Source: Solibacillus cecembensis
GTDB lineage: Bacteria > Bacillota > Bacilli > Bacillales_A > Planococcaceae
Assembly: GCF_001439635.1 (NCBI RefSeq)
Contig: NZ_LMBZ01000023.1
Location: 1-64,000 of the forward strand
Direction: 5' to 3'
DNA: 64,000 nucleotides
The notes beneath the pieces are model-generated. The model ran no database searches. It was not told where the DNA came from and worked only from the letters and a program-made list of their open reading frames with translations. The position numbers were made by a program, and so were the translations under genes. This document shows, piece by piece, positions 15,908-24,935 of this stretch (position 1 is the first letter of the stretch; the number at the start of each line of letters is the position of its first letter).

Positions 15908-17104
15908 ATGAAAAATCGTCGACTGTTTACATCAGAAAGTGTAACAGAAGGGCATCCAGATAAAATTTGTGATCAAATTTCAGATGCCATTTTAGATGCT
16001 ATTTTAGCAGAAGATCCGAATGCACGTGTAGCTTGTGAAACTACGGTAACAACAGGCTTAGTATTAGTTGCGGGTGAAATTACAACGTCTACATATGTAG
16101 ATATGAAGGGGATTATCCGTGATACAGTAGCAGGTATCGGCTATACGCGCGGTAAATACGGCTTTGATGCAGAAAACTTGGCGGTTCTTGTAGCTGTAGG
16201 TGAGCAATCTCCTGACATCGCACAAGGTGTTGACCAAGCATTAGAAGCACGCGAAGGCTCGATGACAGATGAAGAATTAGAAGCGATTGGTGCTGGTGAC
16301 CAAGGCTTAATGTTTGGTTATGCATGTAACGAAACACCAGAGCTTATGCCATTACCAATCTCATTAGCACATAAATTAGCGCGTCGTTTAGCGGAAGTTC
16401 GTAAATCTGGCGAGCTTGATTACTTACGTCCAGATGGTAAAACACAAGTAACAATCGAGTATGATGAAAATAACGTACCAGTGCGTGTCGATACGATTGT
16501 TATTTCAACACAGCATGATGAAGAAGCGACATTAGAGCAAATTCAAGCAGATATGAAGGCACATGTTATTCAACCAATCGTACCTGCTGAATTATTAGAT
16601 GAAGCAACGAAATACTTTATTAACCCAACAGGCCGCTTCGTTATTGGTGGACCTAAAGGCGATGCAGGTTTAACAGGTCGTAAAATCATCGTTGATACAT
16701 ACGGTGGTTATGCGCGTCACGGTGGTGGAGCATTCTCTGGTAAGGACGCGACAAAAGTTGACCGTTCTGCAGCATATGCAGCACGTTATGTTGCCAAAAA
16801 CATTGTTGCTGCGGGACTTGCTGATCGTGCAGAAGTACAGCTTGCATATGCAATTGGTGTTGCACAACCAGTTTCGATTGCTGTTGATACATTCGGCACA
16901 GGGAAAGTGGAAGAAAGCCAAATGGTGGAGTGGGTACGTGAATTATTCGACCTACGTCCAGCAGGCATTATTAAAATGCTTGATTTACGCCGTCCAATTT
17001 ACAAGCAAACAGCGGCATACGGTCACTTCGGTCGTACAGATATAGATGTTTCTTGGGAAAAGACAGATAAAGCAGCGGAATTACGAGCAAGAGCTGGTTT
17101 ATAA
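15908..17104 (+). CDS. metK: S-adenosylmethionine synthetase
   Basis: MetK makes SAM from methionine and ATP. At 398 residues it is full length. TESVTEGHPDK-type start (FTSESVTEGHPDK), GAGDQGLMFGYA and GGAFSGKDATKVDRSAAYAAR are the family signatures; the second binds ATP and the third the metal/phosphate. AGGAGG (15895-15900) precedes ATG 15908. It is controlled by the upstream SAM riboswitch, although a 285-nt leader separates the riboswitch terminator from the gene. Confidence 0.98.
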   Translation: MKNRRLFTSESVTEGHPDKICDQISDAILDAILAEDPNARVACETTVTTGLVLVAGEITTSTYVDMKGIIRDTVAGIGYTRGKYGFDAENLAVLVAVGEQSPDIAQGVDQALEAREGSMTDEELEAIGAGDQGLMFGYACNETPELMPLPISLAHKLARRLAEVRKSGELDYLRPDGKTQVTIEYDENNVPVRVDTIVISTQHDEEATLEQIQADMKAHVIQPIVPAELLDEATKYFINPTGRFVIGGPKGDAGLTGRKIIVDTYGGYARHGGGAFSGKDATKVDRSAAYAARYVAKNIVAAGLADRAEVQLAYAIGVAQPVSIAVDTFGTGKVEESQMVEWVRELFDLRPAGIIKMLDLRRPIYKQTAAYGHFGRTDIDVSWEKTDKAAELRARAGL

Positions 17105-17119
17105 TAAGGTAGAATTAGG

Positions 17120-17161
17120 AAAAGTCGAAACGTTGGTTTAATCAACGTTTCGGCTTTTTTG
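17120..17161 (+). terminator. Terminator of metK
   Basis: AAAAGTCGAAACGTTG pairs with CAACGTTTCGGCTTTT, followed by T residues. Confidence 0.92.
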
Positions 17162-17319
17162 TGTTTTTTTTCATGAAAATGAAATTGCAGCATTTAATAT
17201 AGAAATAACTTACATATATTAAGGGGAAACTTATTGGTTCAATGGGGACATCATAAATATATAGATTTATTTGAATTTTTTAACTATAATGTAGAGTTAA
17301 TAGAATGGAGGGTTTTGTG

Positions 17320-18249
17320 ATGCCGACAGAGTTAGTTCATGTTTGTAGAGGGAATATCATTGAGTCAAAGCATTATGGAACAATTATAGTAGTTGATGAT
17401 TCAGGAAATATTATTAGCCAATTAGGTGATAGTCAGAGGGAAATCTTTGCCCGTTCGTCTATGAAACTATTTCAAGTAATCCCGGCAATTGAAGCGGGGA
17501 TTATCGAAAAGTACGATCTTGCATCTAGAGATATATCGTTATTTTGTGCTTCTCATAGCGGGGAGGATTTCCACACCGAAACGGTCATGGGCAATTTGGA
17601 TAAAGCAGATTTACAAATCAGCGCGTTAAAATGTGGTACACATCCACCACGCCATACAAAAACATATGAAAAAATGCTGACTGAGCAAAAGGAATTTAGT
17701 GCAATTCATAATAATTGTTCGGGGAAGCATACAGGCATGTTATTAACAGCGAAAGCTTTAAATGAAGAAGTTGCAAATTACTATGAATTGAATCACCCAG
17801 TCCAACAGCGGATTTTACACACAATTAGTGACATCTGTGAGTACCCAATCGATAAGATTCAAATGGGGGTTGATGGATGTGGCGTCCCTGTACATTGCCT
17901 GCCGATGTATAATATTGCACTTGGTTATGCGAATTTAGCGGCAAATTCAAAGTACAATCCACAGCGAACTAATGCGATTCAAAAGATGGTGCAATCTATT
18001 ATTGATGAACCGGAAATGATTGGAGGAACGGATCGTTTTTGTTCGGATTTAATAAAAGTATGTAAGGGCAAGCTCATTGCGAAAGCTGGTGCAGAAGGTG
18101 TTTATTGTATCGGTCATATTGAAAAGAAATTAGGGGTTGCAATAAAAATAGATGATGGGAATTCTCGTGCAAGTTATCCTGTGGCAATGGAATTGTTGAA
18201 ACAATTAGATTTGATTACAACTGACGAGTATAACGAACTAATCGAATAA
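17320..18249 (+). CDS. Asparaginase II-family amidohydrolase
   Basis: This 309-residue protein belongs to the asparaginase_II family (thermolabile asparaginase type, distinct from AnsA/AnsB). Visible signatures are FARSSMKLFQVIP near the N-terminus, CASHSGEDFH, NNCSGKHTGML and GVDGCGVPV, which together hold the candidate nucleophile threonine/serine and binding glycines. GGAGGG upstream selects ATG 17320 over 17305. A TATAAT hexamer at 17285-17290 is a likely -10. It lies 99 nt before an M19 dipeptidase gene, suggesting joint use of peptides or amino acids. No signal peptide is seen. Substrate is inferred from family only. Confidence 0.8.
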   Translation: MPTELVHVCRGNIIESKHYGTIIVVDDSGNIISQLGDSQREIFARSSMKLFQVIPAIEAGIIEKYDLASRDISLFCASHSGEDFHTETVMGNLDKADLQISALKCGTHPPRHTKTYEKMLTEQKEFSAIHNNCSGKHTGMLLTAKALNEEVANYYELNHPVQQRILHTISDICEYPIDKIQMGVDGCGVPVHCLPMYNIALGYANLAANSKYNPQRTNAIQKMVQSIIDEPEMIGGTDRFCSDLIKVCKGKLIAKAGAEGVYCIGHIEKKLGVAIKIDDGNSRASYPVAMELLKQLDLITTDEYNELIE

Positions 18250-18348
18250 GCCCTTCCGAGAGTATTAAATGCCCGAAATGAAGTTGTTGGTAAGTTACAA
18301 GTAAACTTTAAGCTTTCAAAAACTATGAAGGAAGAAGTGTGATGTGAT

Positions 18349-19275
18349 TTGAACTACCCAATTATTGATTTGCATTGTGATGTATTGTTAAGATTTGAAA
18401 ATAATAAACTGAATTTTCTAGACTCGAAACATTTAGATGCAAATTTAGAAAATTTACGCGCGGGTCATGTGAAAGTCCAAGCGTTTGCTATTTTCATTTC
18501 TCCAGACATACCAAAACAAGACAAGATTAAAAGCGCACTTCGTCAAATTTATTATTTTAATAATTATGTCATTTCTCCTGGAAATCATGTGGTACATATA
18601 AAAGAATGGTCTCAAATCGGACAGCTAAAAGAAAATGAAATCGGGGCATTTTTAACGATAGAGGGCGTGGATTTCTTTGAAGGCGATATAAAAATGTGGC
18701 ATATATTTAAAGATTTCGGTGTGCTCAACATAGGATTAACATGGAATTTTTCAAACGAAGCGGCAGATGGTGTTGGAGAAGATTTGGCACGAGGTGTGAC
18801 AAGTTTTGGACGAGAAATTATTCAGTTAAATAATGAACATAAAATTTTTACGGATGTTTCTCATTTAAGTGAAAAAAGCTTTTGGGATGTAATGGAACAT
18901 GCAAACTATGCGATAGCAACGCATTCCAATGCAAAAGCATTATGTGATCACCCACGCAATTTAACAGATGCACAAATTCAAGCAATGATTCAAAAAAAGG
19001 CACCTATTCATATTGTATATAGTCCCCAGTTTATTAAACAAAGCGGTGGGGTGACTATAAAAGGTTTACTACATCATGTAGATCATATTTGCTCATTAGG
19101 TGGTAAAGAGCTGATTGGGCTAGGTTCAGATTTTGATGGCATTAGTGAAAAAGTACATGGACTTGAAACAGCAGCGCAGCATCAAAATTTAATTAATGAA
19201 ATGTTAAAGCTGTATCCAGAAGAAGTTGTAAAAGGCTTTGCATACCAAAACTTTTTAAATCATTGTCCGAAGTAG
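18349..19275 (+). CDS. Membrane dipeptidase-type hydrolase (peptidase M19)
   Basis: A zinc-dependent dipeptidase of the renal dipeptidase family, 308 residues. DLHCD near the N-terminus (H9, D11) supplies two zinc ligands, E in TIEGVDFF the bridging ligand, and DVSHLSE and THSNA the later histidines; GLGSDFDG completes the site. The start must be TTG 18349 because an in-frame stop lies nine bases upstream and HxD begins at residue 9. The ribosome binding site is weak. M19 enzymes hydrolyse L-L or L-D dipeptides. It probably shares a transcript with the asparaginase gene. Confidence 0.85.
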   Translation: MNYPIIDLHCDVLLRFENNKLNFLDSKHLDANLENLRAGHVKVQAFAIFISPDIPKQDKIKSALRQIYYFNNYVISPGNHVVHIKEWSQIGQLKENEIGAFLTIEGVDFFEGDIKMWHIFKDFGVLNIGLTWNFSNEAADGVGEDLARGVTSFGREIIQLNNEHKIFTDVSHLSEKSFWDVMEHANYAIATHSNAKALCDHPRNLTDAQIQAMIQKKAPIHIVYSPQFIKQSGGVTIKGLLHHVDHICSLGGKELIGLGSDFDGISEKVHGLETAAQHQNLINEMLKLYPEEVVKGFAYQNFLNHCPK

Positions 19276-19330
19276 TTTTTTACATATCGAGGAGAATGAG
19301 AAATAAAGAGCATAACTATTTAAAATTAAT

Positions 19331-19378
19331 CCTAAGTGTTGTTCATTGAAGTAAATGAACAACACTTAGGATTTTATC
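19331..19378. terminator. Long bidirectional terminator
   Basis: A perfect 17-bp stem, CCTAAGTGTTGTTCATT with its complement, is separated by a short loop. It lies between converging genes. Confidence 0.88.
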
Positions 19379-19391
19379 TTATTACACTTTA

Positions 19392-19904
19392 TTACTTCTG
19401 CAGTGATTTATAATACTGTCCTTTTTCCACATATTCGCGAATGATGCGGTCCATATCTTCACGGTCCTCGGCAGTTACTTCTCGCACGACTTTAGCAGGA
19501 CGTCCCATTGCGAGCGTGTTCGGTGGAATGACCTTACCTGGTGGCACGAGACTACCAGCACCGATAAATGCCCCTTCACCAATTTCAGCCCCATCTAAAA
19601 TAATGGAACCCATGCCGATTAACGCACGTTTACGAATGGTGCAACTATGTAATGTTACTTGATGTCCAACTGTCACCTCATCCTCTATAATTAATGGGCA
19701 GGCTGGACTTTGATGTAAGCACGATAAATCTTGAATACTCACGCGCTCACCTATGATTGTTTTGTTGACATCTCCACGGATGACCGTATTAAACCAAATA
19801 GAAGTTTGTGCACCGATTGTGACATCACCGGTAATCGTTGCGTAATCTGCAATGAAAGCAGAAGGATCAATAACAGGGTTTTTATCTTTATAAGGGTAAA
19901 TCAT
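19392..19904 (-). CDS. ytoA: Gamma-carbonic-anhydrase-like hexapeptide protein (YtoA-like)
   Basis: A left-handed beta-helix trimer protein, 170 residues. Hexapeptide repeats run from about 10 to 140. The three histidines that bind metal in gamma-class carbonic anhydrases are present: H64 in CLHQSP, H81 and H86 in VGHQVTLHSC. Whether it hydrates CO2 is not known; many bacterial members are uncharacterised. AAGAGGCG selects ATG 19904 rather than 19931. It is monocistronic. Confidence 0.85.
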   Translation of the reverse strand: MIYPYKDKNPVIDPSAFIADYATITGDVTIGAQTSIWFNTVIRGDVNKTIIGERVSIQDLSCLHQSPACPLIIEDEVTVGHQVTLHSCTIRKRALIGMGSIILDGAEIGEGAFIGAGSLVPPGKVIPPNTLAMGRPAKVVREVTAEDREDMDRIIREYVEKGQYYKSLQK

Positions 19905-20033
19905 TTCGAAACGCCTCTTTTCTTTTTTCATTCTATGGCTATCGTAACAAATGATTAGGAATATTTAAATATCATTTCATTTTTTAAAAGATACCTTATA
20001 ATAAGATAAGTTCAGTATTAAGGGGGTTAGACC

Positions 20034-20837
20034 ATGTGGAAATGGGAAGCTGAAGGGCAACCAAAAGCTGTAGTAGTAATACTGCATAGTGCATACGAGC
20101 ATCATCACTGGTACGCATGGTTAATCGAAAGATTTCGAAGCGCCGGTTTTCATGTCGTTATGGGCGATTTGCCTGGGCATGGTAAACAGGATCAATATTT
20201 AAGGTATCATGATGAAGGTTTTAAAGGCTATTTAACCTATACAAAATTATTATTAAATGTAGCACTTGAATATAATTTACCTCTATTTGTAATTGGAAAT
20301 GGTCTAGGTGGCGCAATTGCTTTAAAAGCGTTACAACAAAATAAAATTGAATGTGCGGGTTTAGTCATCACATCCCCGTGGATTAATTTAAAGTTAACGC
20401 CAGGGAAGATGCCGAATGCCTTAGCAAGCTTAAGTGCCATTACATCAAATGTAAAATTAGCACATGAATTGACATTGCATCATTTTTCTAGAAATACAGA
20501 TGTTTTACTTGAGTTAAAAGAACATTTACCTTTAAAAAATATCGTTACGGTAAAGTGGTATCGCGATTGGAAAAACTTAACGAGGGACTTGCGTGATCCG
20601 GAATTTAAACTCCCAAATATCCCGCTTCTACTCATGAATGGTGAAAAAGATAGAGTTGCAGATAGTTCGGCATCTAAAAGATGGTTAGCAAATCAAAGTT
20701 TATCCGAATATCATTATAAAGAATGGAATGATTGTCTCCATAGTTTATATTTTGAAGTAGAACGTGAAGAAGTATTCCAATTTACAGTAGATTTTATAAA
20801 TAATGTACTGCGAGATTTAGGATATATAATAGAATAA
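20034..20837 (+). CDS. ytpA: YtpA-like alpha/beta hydrolase lacking the catalytic serine
   Basis: B. subtilis YtpA is a phospholipase linked to bacilysocin synthesis. This 267-residue homologue keeps the fold (MGDLPGHG, ITSPWINL, VKWYRDW), the acid in NGEKDRV and the histidine in CLHSLYF. However, the nucleophile elbow reads GNGLGG instead of GHSMGG: codon 90 (20301-20303) is GGT, glycine. The enzyme is therefore expected to be inactive as a serine hydrolase, or to act as a binding protein. The oxyanion region HSAYEHHHWY also differs from HGASEYH. AAGGGGG precedes ATG 20034, and a terminator follows. Confidence 0.8.
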   Translation: MWKWEAEGQPKAVVVILHSAYEHHHWYAWLIERFRSAGFHVVMGDLPGHGKQDQYLRYHDEGFKGYLTYTKLLLNVALEYNLPLFVIGNGLGGAIALKALQQNKIECAGLVITSPWINLKLTPGKMPNALASLSAITSNVKLAHELTLHHFSRNTDVLLELKEHLPLKNIVTVKWYRDWKNLTRDLRDPEFKLPNIPLLLMNGEKDRVADSSASKRWLANQSLSEYHYKEWNDCLHSLYFEVEREEVFQFTVDFINNVLRDLGYIIE

Positions 20838-20841
20838 TAGA

Positions 20842-20875
20842 AAGCCTAACAAAAATTTTTGTTAGGTTTTTTTTA
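20842..20875 (+). terminator. Terminator of ytpA
   Basis: GCCTAACAAAAA with TTTTTGTTAGG forms an almost loop-free palindrome followed by eight T. Confidence 0.9.
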
Positions 20876-20962
20876 TAAGCAAAAAATTTATATCGAATAT
20901 TTTGAAAACTTGTAATATACTAAATATAGAAATAATACAATGTTTACCAAAGGGGTGACTTA

Positions 20963-22423
20963 ATGGGATTTGTTAATGATTTTGTAGGCTGGGCTAATAA
21001 TATACTTTGGGGTCCAGTAATGATTTACGGTATTTTAATTGTAGGTTTACTTTTCTCTGTTTTGACAAAGTTTGCCCAAATTCGATTAATTAAGGACATG
21101 TTTGTATTAATGTTCACAGGCGAAAAGTCGGATGCTGGTGTATCTTCCTTCCAAGCAATGTCGATTGCATTATCGGGTCGTGTAGGTACGGGGAATATTA
21201 TTGGTACGGCATCGGCTATTGCTTTTGGTGGTCCAGGTGCAATCTTTTGGATGTGGGTTACGGCATTCATTGGCGCGTCAACAGCGTATATGGAATCCAC
21301 GTTAGCTCAAATTTATAAAGAAAAGAAAAATGGACAGTATCGCGGTGGTCCGGCTTTCTACATTGAAAAAGCGACAGGTATTCGTATTTTAGGTGTAATT
21401 TTCGCAATTTCTGCTATTCTTTCTGTAGCGGTGCTAATGCCAGGTGTGCAAGCGAATGCGATTGCAGGAGCGGTAGATAATGCATTTGGAATTGAGCCGT
21501 GGGTTACTGGACTTGTAACGATTATTTTATTAGGAATTATTATTTTTGGTGGAGTTAAACGTATTGCGAATGTAGCTCAAATTTTAGTACCAGTTATGGC
21601 TTTAGGCTATTTAATTGTAGCTGGAATTGTCATTATCATGAATATTTCTGAAGTACCTGCCATCTTCTCGTTAATCTTCCGCAGTGCATTTAGTACGGAT
21701 GCGGTATTTGGAGGAATGATTGGTAGTGCGATTTTCTGGGGTGTAAAGCGTGCGATTTATTCAAACGAAGCAGGTCAAGGTACAGGGGCTCACCCGGCTG
21801 CGGCTGCTGAAGTTTCACACCCAGCAAAACAAGGTTTAGTGCAAGCGGCATCTGTGTATATTGATACACTTTTAGTATGTTCAGCAACAGCTTTCATGAT
21901 TTTATTTATGGGCACTTATAACGTCCATGATGGCAGCCAGGATGGAGCTTTAATTGAGGCGAAAATGGATGCTTCGATTACGTATACAGGATTTACACAA
22001 GCTGCAGCGAATGAAGCATTCCCAACATTAAATAATTTTGGTTCAAGCTTTGTTGCAGTAGCACTATTCTTATTTGCCTTTACAACATTAATGGCTTACT
22101 ACTATGTAGCAGAAACAAATGTCTCCTACTTAGTATCTGGAGCAGCAGAAAAAGTGGGCGTATTCCTTATGAAGTTAATTCTTCTAGCATCGGCATTCTA
22201 TGGAACGGTGAAAACATCCGATTTAGCCTGGGCATTCGGTGACGTCGGGTTAGGTTTGACGGTATGGATAAATGTCATTATGATGCTATTTATTATGAAA
22301 CCAGCACTTCTTGCTTTAAAAGATTATGAGCAACAGAAAAAAGAAGGAAAAGATCCAGTCTTCGATCCTATTAAACTAGGTATTAAAAATGCGAAGTTCT
22401 GGGAAACGTATAAAAAAGAATAA
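20963..22423 (+). CDS. Sodium:alanine (AGCS family) symporter
   Basis: A 486-residue integral membrane protein with about 11 transmembrane helices. Family signatures are GRVGTGNIIGTA, GGPGAIFWMW, the FSNEAG-like YSNEAGQGTGAHPAA block and AYYYVAETN. AGCS proteins take up alanine, glycine or glutamine with sodium; the exact substrate is not decided by sequence. AAGGGGTGA precedes ATG 20963. It is monocistronic between two terminators. Confidence 0.92.
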   Translation: MGFVNDFVGWANNILWGPVMIYGILIVGLLFSVLTKFAQIRLIKDMFVLMFTGEKSDAGVSSFQAMSIALSGRVGTGNIIGTASAIAFGGPGAIFWMWVTAFIGASTAYMESTLAQIYKEKKNGQYRGGPAFYIEKATGIRILGVIFAISAILSVAVLMPGVQANAIAGAVDNAFGIEPWVTGLVTIILLGIIIFGGVKRIANVAQILVPVMALGYLIVAGIVIIMNISEVPAIFSLIFRSAFSTDAVFGGMIGSAIFWGVKRAIYSNEAGQGTGAHPAAAAEVSHPAKQGLVQAASVYIDTLLVCSATAFMILFMGTYNVHDGSQDGALIEAKMDASITYTGFTQAAANEAFPTLNNFGSSFVAVALFLFAFTTLMAYYYVAETNVSYLVSGAAEKVGVFLMKLILLASAFYGTVKTSDLAWAFGDVGLGLTVWINVIMMLFIMKPALLALKDYEQQKKEGKDPVFDPIKLGIKNAKFWETYKKE

Positions 22424-22427
22424 TCAT

Positions 22428-22471
22428 GAAAAATCGTCGTTTGGGGAGTATTCCAGATGACGATTTTTTTT
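22428..22471 (+). terminator. Terminator of the AGCS gene
   Basis: AAAAATCGTC pairs with GACGATTTTT, with a T tail. Confidence 0.85.
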
Positions 22472-22505
22472 GAGAAGACAACAGATGTTTTGTAAATTCA
22501 TGTAT

Positions 22506-23066
22506 TCAATAATCTATGGAATTCGCTATTTGAACTAGTATTTCAGGTGTTACTTCATCAGCAACTTTTTTATTAATACTGAACACATATTGCCAACCAT
22601 CTTTTTCGAAAATTAACAAATTAAAACCACGAACTAATTTATCTTCATACAGAGCGATAGTACCACTATTTAACTTGAAAGTTTTTGGAATGAGCTTGTC
22701 ACTAAAGTCCATTTTATGCTTAAGTGGCCGAACATCAATTTTGAAATGATTCCCAGGAAATTGGTCACTTATGAAATTCATTTCAAACGTATCATTGATC
22801 TCGCCGTCTAAATTGTTGAATCGACCAAATTGATGAGTAAAGCTTATCGGTGGTACTCTAAATAGCAATTTTAGTTGTTGATTGAAATGTTGTTCGAAAT
22901 CGTCTAAAGCAGCATTTACTGTTTTGTATCCTTCTTCAGTGAATATTTCCTCAAAGGATGGAGGCTCTTCGGTGGTATTTCTAGAACTCTGTACATAATT
23001 TGCTCCCAAAACAAGAATGCTTAATAAACTTACGAGGAATGGAATATTTTTAATCAATTTCATCAT
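22506..23066 (-). CDS. Hypothetical membrane-anchored or secreted protein
   Basis: I do not recognise this 186-residue protein. Residues 4-22 form a signal or anchor helix (IPFLVSLLSILVLGANYV) with no lipobox cysteine. The rest is a soluble extracytoplasmic domain with alternating beta strands ending in GWQYVFSINKKV and EILVQIANSI, a pattern reminiscent of DUF4367-type domains. The start is ATG 23066 or 23063; the ribosome binding site is weak. It is transcribed alone. Confidence 0.6.
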   Translation of the reverse strand: MMKLIKNIPFLVSLLSILVLGANYVQSSRNTTEEPPSFEEIFTEEGYKTVNAALDDFEQHFNQQLKLLFRVPPISFTHQFGRFNNLDGEINDTFEMNFISDQFPGNHFKIDVRPLKHKMDFSDKLIPKTFKLNSGTIALYEDKLVRGFNLLIFEKDGWQYVFSINKKVADEVTPEILVQIANSIDY

Positions 23067-23120
23067 CCTAAATTATTTTTAAATTTAGTTTGCCCTGCGT
23101 AGTTACAATAATACGTCAAC

Positions 23121-23157
23121 GAAAAAAGCTGAACTAATCCAAAAATTAGTTCAGCTT
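23121..23157 (-). terminator. Terminator of ytqA-ytqB
   Basis: AAGCTGAACTAAT pairs with ATTAGTTCAGCTT; on the minus strand a T run follows. Confidence 0.88.
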
Positions 23158-23203
23158 AAAATTAATTCATTTTAATGGTGCTCTGTTTTTTACTTAATAA
23201 AAA

Positions 23204-23785
23204 TCAGTTTTCCTCAGGAAGTTCTTTCACCTTCTCCAAAGCGATAACAAACGGAGGATCATTTTTTTGATTTAAAAATTCATATTTTAAAACATGTACC
23301 GATTTTTGTGGTAATTCGCTTACAAAACGAATGACTTCATCTCGTTCCTCTTTACCACCTTCATGCCCATGATAGACAACTAATACAATAACCCCACCAA
23401 TTTTTAATAAAGGCAATAAACTTTCAAGTGCTTGTATTGTCGTATTTGGTTTCGTAATAATAGAATGATCACTACCTGGCAAATAACCAAGATTGAAAAT
23501 GGCACCTGCAACGGGCTTTGTTACGTATTTTCCTATGTTCTCATGCCCATCACGCAAAATGAGTGCGCGGTGTTCAAGTGAGCTGTCAAGCAACCTATGA
23601 AGTGTCGCGTTTACGGCATCTTTTTGTACATCAAAGGCGTAAACATAGCCATCATCGCCAACTAAGTTTGCTAAAAATAATGTGTCATGTCCATTGCCAG
23701 CCGTTGCATCAACCGCAATATCACCTTCTCCAATCGACATTTGAAGTAAATTTTGAGCATATTGAATTACGCGTTGTAGCTTCAT
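23204..23785 (-). CDS. ytqB: SAM-dependent rRNA methyltransferase-like protein YtqB
   Basis: A class I methyltransferase of 193 residues. Motif I is VDATAGNGHDTLFLA; the FNLGYLPGSD segment takes the place of the catalytic NPPY-like motif in this family. Its structure in B. subtilis shows SAM binding; substrate was unsettled to my knowledge. The start ATG 23785 overlaps the ytqA stop (TAATG), so the two are coupled. An upstream in-frame start at 23824 lies inside ytqA and lacks a ribosome binding site. Confidence 0.88.
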   Translation of the reverse strand: MKLQRVIQYAQNLLQMSIGEGDIAVDATAGNGHDTLFLANLVGDDGYVYAFDVQKDAVNATLHRLLDSSLEHRALILRDGHENIGKYVTKPVAGAIFNLGYLPGSDHSIITKPNTTIQALESLLPLLKIGGVIVLVVYHGHEGGKEERDEVIRFVSELPQKSVHVLKYEFLNQKNDPPFVIALEKVKELPEEN

Positions 23786-24741
23786 TATTTCTTCACATCC
23801 GCCCGGTAAAATTTCCCTTGCCAACTGCCTCGGCGTTCTAACTCGGCATCAATACCATTTAATACTTCCCACTTATTCACAGACCACATCGGACCAATCA
23901 TTAAATCAATCGGACCGTCGCCTGTAATGCGGTGAACAATCATTTCCGGTGGAAGTATTTCAAGTTGGTCGGCAACAAGTTGAATGTAGGCATCCTTGTC
24001 CATAAATTCAAGCATTCCTTTTTCGTATTGCTTTACAAGTGGTGTGCCTTTTAAAAGATGCAGTAAATGGATTTTAATTCCTTGTACATCCAGTTTTGCC
24101 ACTTCACGAGTCGTTTCCATCATCATGTCGTAATCTTCTAGCGGTAAGCCGTTAATAATATGTGTAACAACACGGATACCATGTTTGCGCAGCTTATTAA
24201 CCCCTTCAACATACATTTCATAATCATGCGCGCGGTTAATTAAATTCGCAGTTTTTTCGTGCACTGTTTGCAAGCCTAACTCAACCCAAAGATATGTGCG
24301 TTCATTTAATTCTGCTAAATATTCAACAACATCATCTGGTAAGCAGTCTGGGCGTGTTGCGATACTCAGTCCCATGACACCTTCACAAGCAAGTGCTGCC
24401 TCGAACTTTTCCTTTAAAACAGGTAGCGGTGCGTGGGTATTCGTATAAGCTTGGAAATAGGCCATAGTTAAACCATCTTTCCATTTGCTCTCCATTTTTG
24501 TTTTGATTTTTTCAAATTGTACAGAAATTGGATCTACCTTATCGCCAGCAAAATCCCCTGAACCAGCAGCCGAACAAAAAGTACAACCCCCAAAAGCGAC
24601 CGTACCATCTCGGTTTGGACAATCAAAGCCAGCATCCAAGGCCACTTTATAAACTTTCTTACCAAATTCATTTCGTAAATAACGGTTCCATGTATAATAG
24701 CGCTTTCCATCTGATGGGAAAGGGAAATTTATTTCAGTCAT
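23785..24741 (-). CDS. ytqA: Radical SAM protein YtqA
   Basis: A radical SAM protein of the TIGR01212/ELP3-like class, 318 residues. The cluster cysteines are C41 in FDCPNRDG and C53-x2-C56 in GGCTFCSAAG. IATRPDCLP and VELGLQT follow as in the family. B. subtilis YtqA and archaeal relatives are linked to tRNA modification but the reaction is unclear. GAGGAGTGA selects ATG 24741 over GTG 24753. It is co-transcribed and translationally coupled with ytqB. Confidence 0.88.
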   Translation of the reverse strand: MTEINFPFPSDGKRYYTWNRYLRNEFGKKVYKVALDAGFDCPNRDGTVAFGGCTFCSAAGSGDFAGDKVDPISVQFEKIKTKMESKWKDGLTMAYFQAYTNTHAPLPVLKEKFEAALACEGVMGLSIATRPDCLPDDVVEYLAELNERTYLWVELGLQTVHEKTANLINRAHDYEMYVEGVNKLRKHGIRVVTHIINGLPLEDYDMMMETTREVAKLDVQGIKIHLLHLLKGTPLVKQYEKGMLEFMDKDAYIQLVADQLEILPPEMIVHRITGDGPIDLMIGPMWSVNKWEVLNGIDAELERRGSWQGKFYRADVKK

Positions 24742-24808
24742 TAGTTTATTCACTCCTCTAACGTTTTATTTTAACATGTACATATAGGCGGTACTAATAG
24801 AAAATCTT

Positions 24809-24837
24809 ATTTATCTTCATTTTTTATGAAGATAAAT
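24809..24837. repeat. Perfect inverted repeat between ytqA and the MFS gene
   Basis: ATTTATCTTCAT and ATGAAGATAAAT are 12-bp arms around five bases. It lies in the divergent intergenic region and could be an operator for the transporter or a hairpin. No T tract follows. Confidence 0.6.
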
Positions 24838-24935
24838 GCCTTGGACACAATTACGCCAATGCGAAATTGATTGAAATTTTCCGTTTAAAGGAATAAACTA
24901 ATCCAATGCAAATTGTCATTTTAGGAGGAAATTAC

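Noticed and set aside
16670..16968. Three minus-strand frames inside metK
   Set aside because: All overlap conserved metK signatures, and their products are low-complexity.
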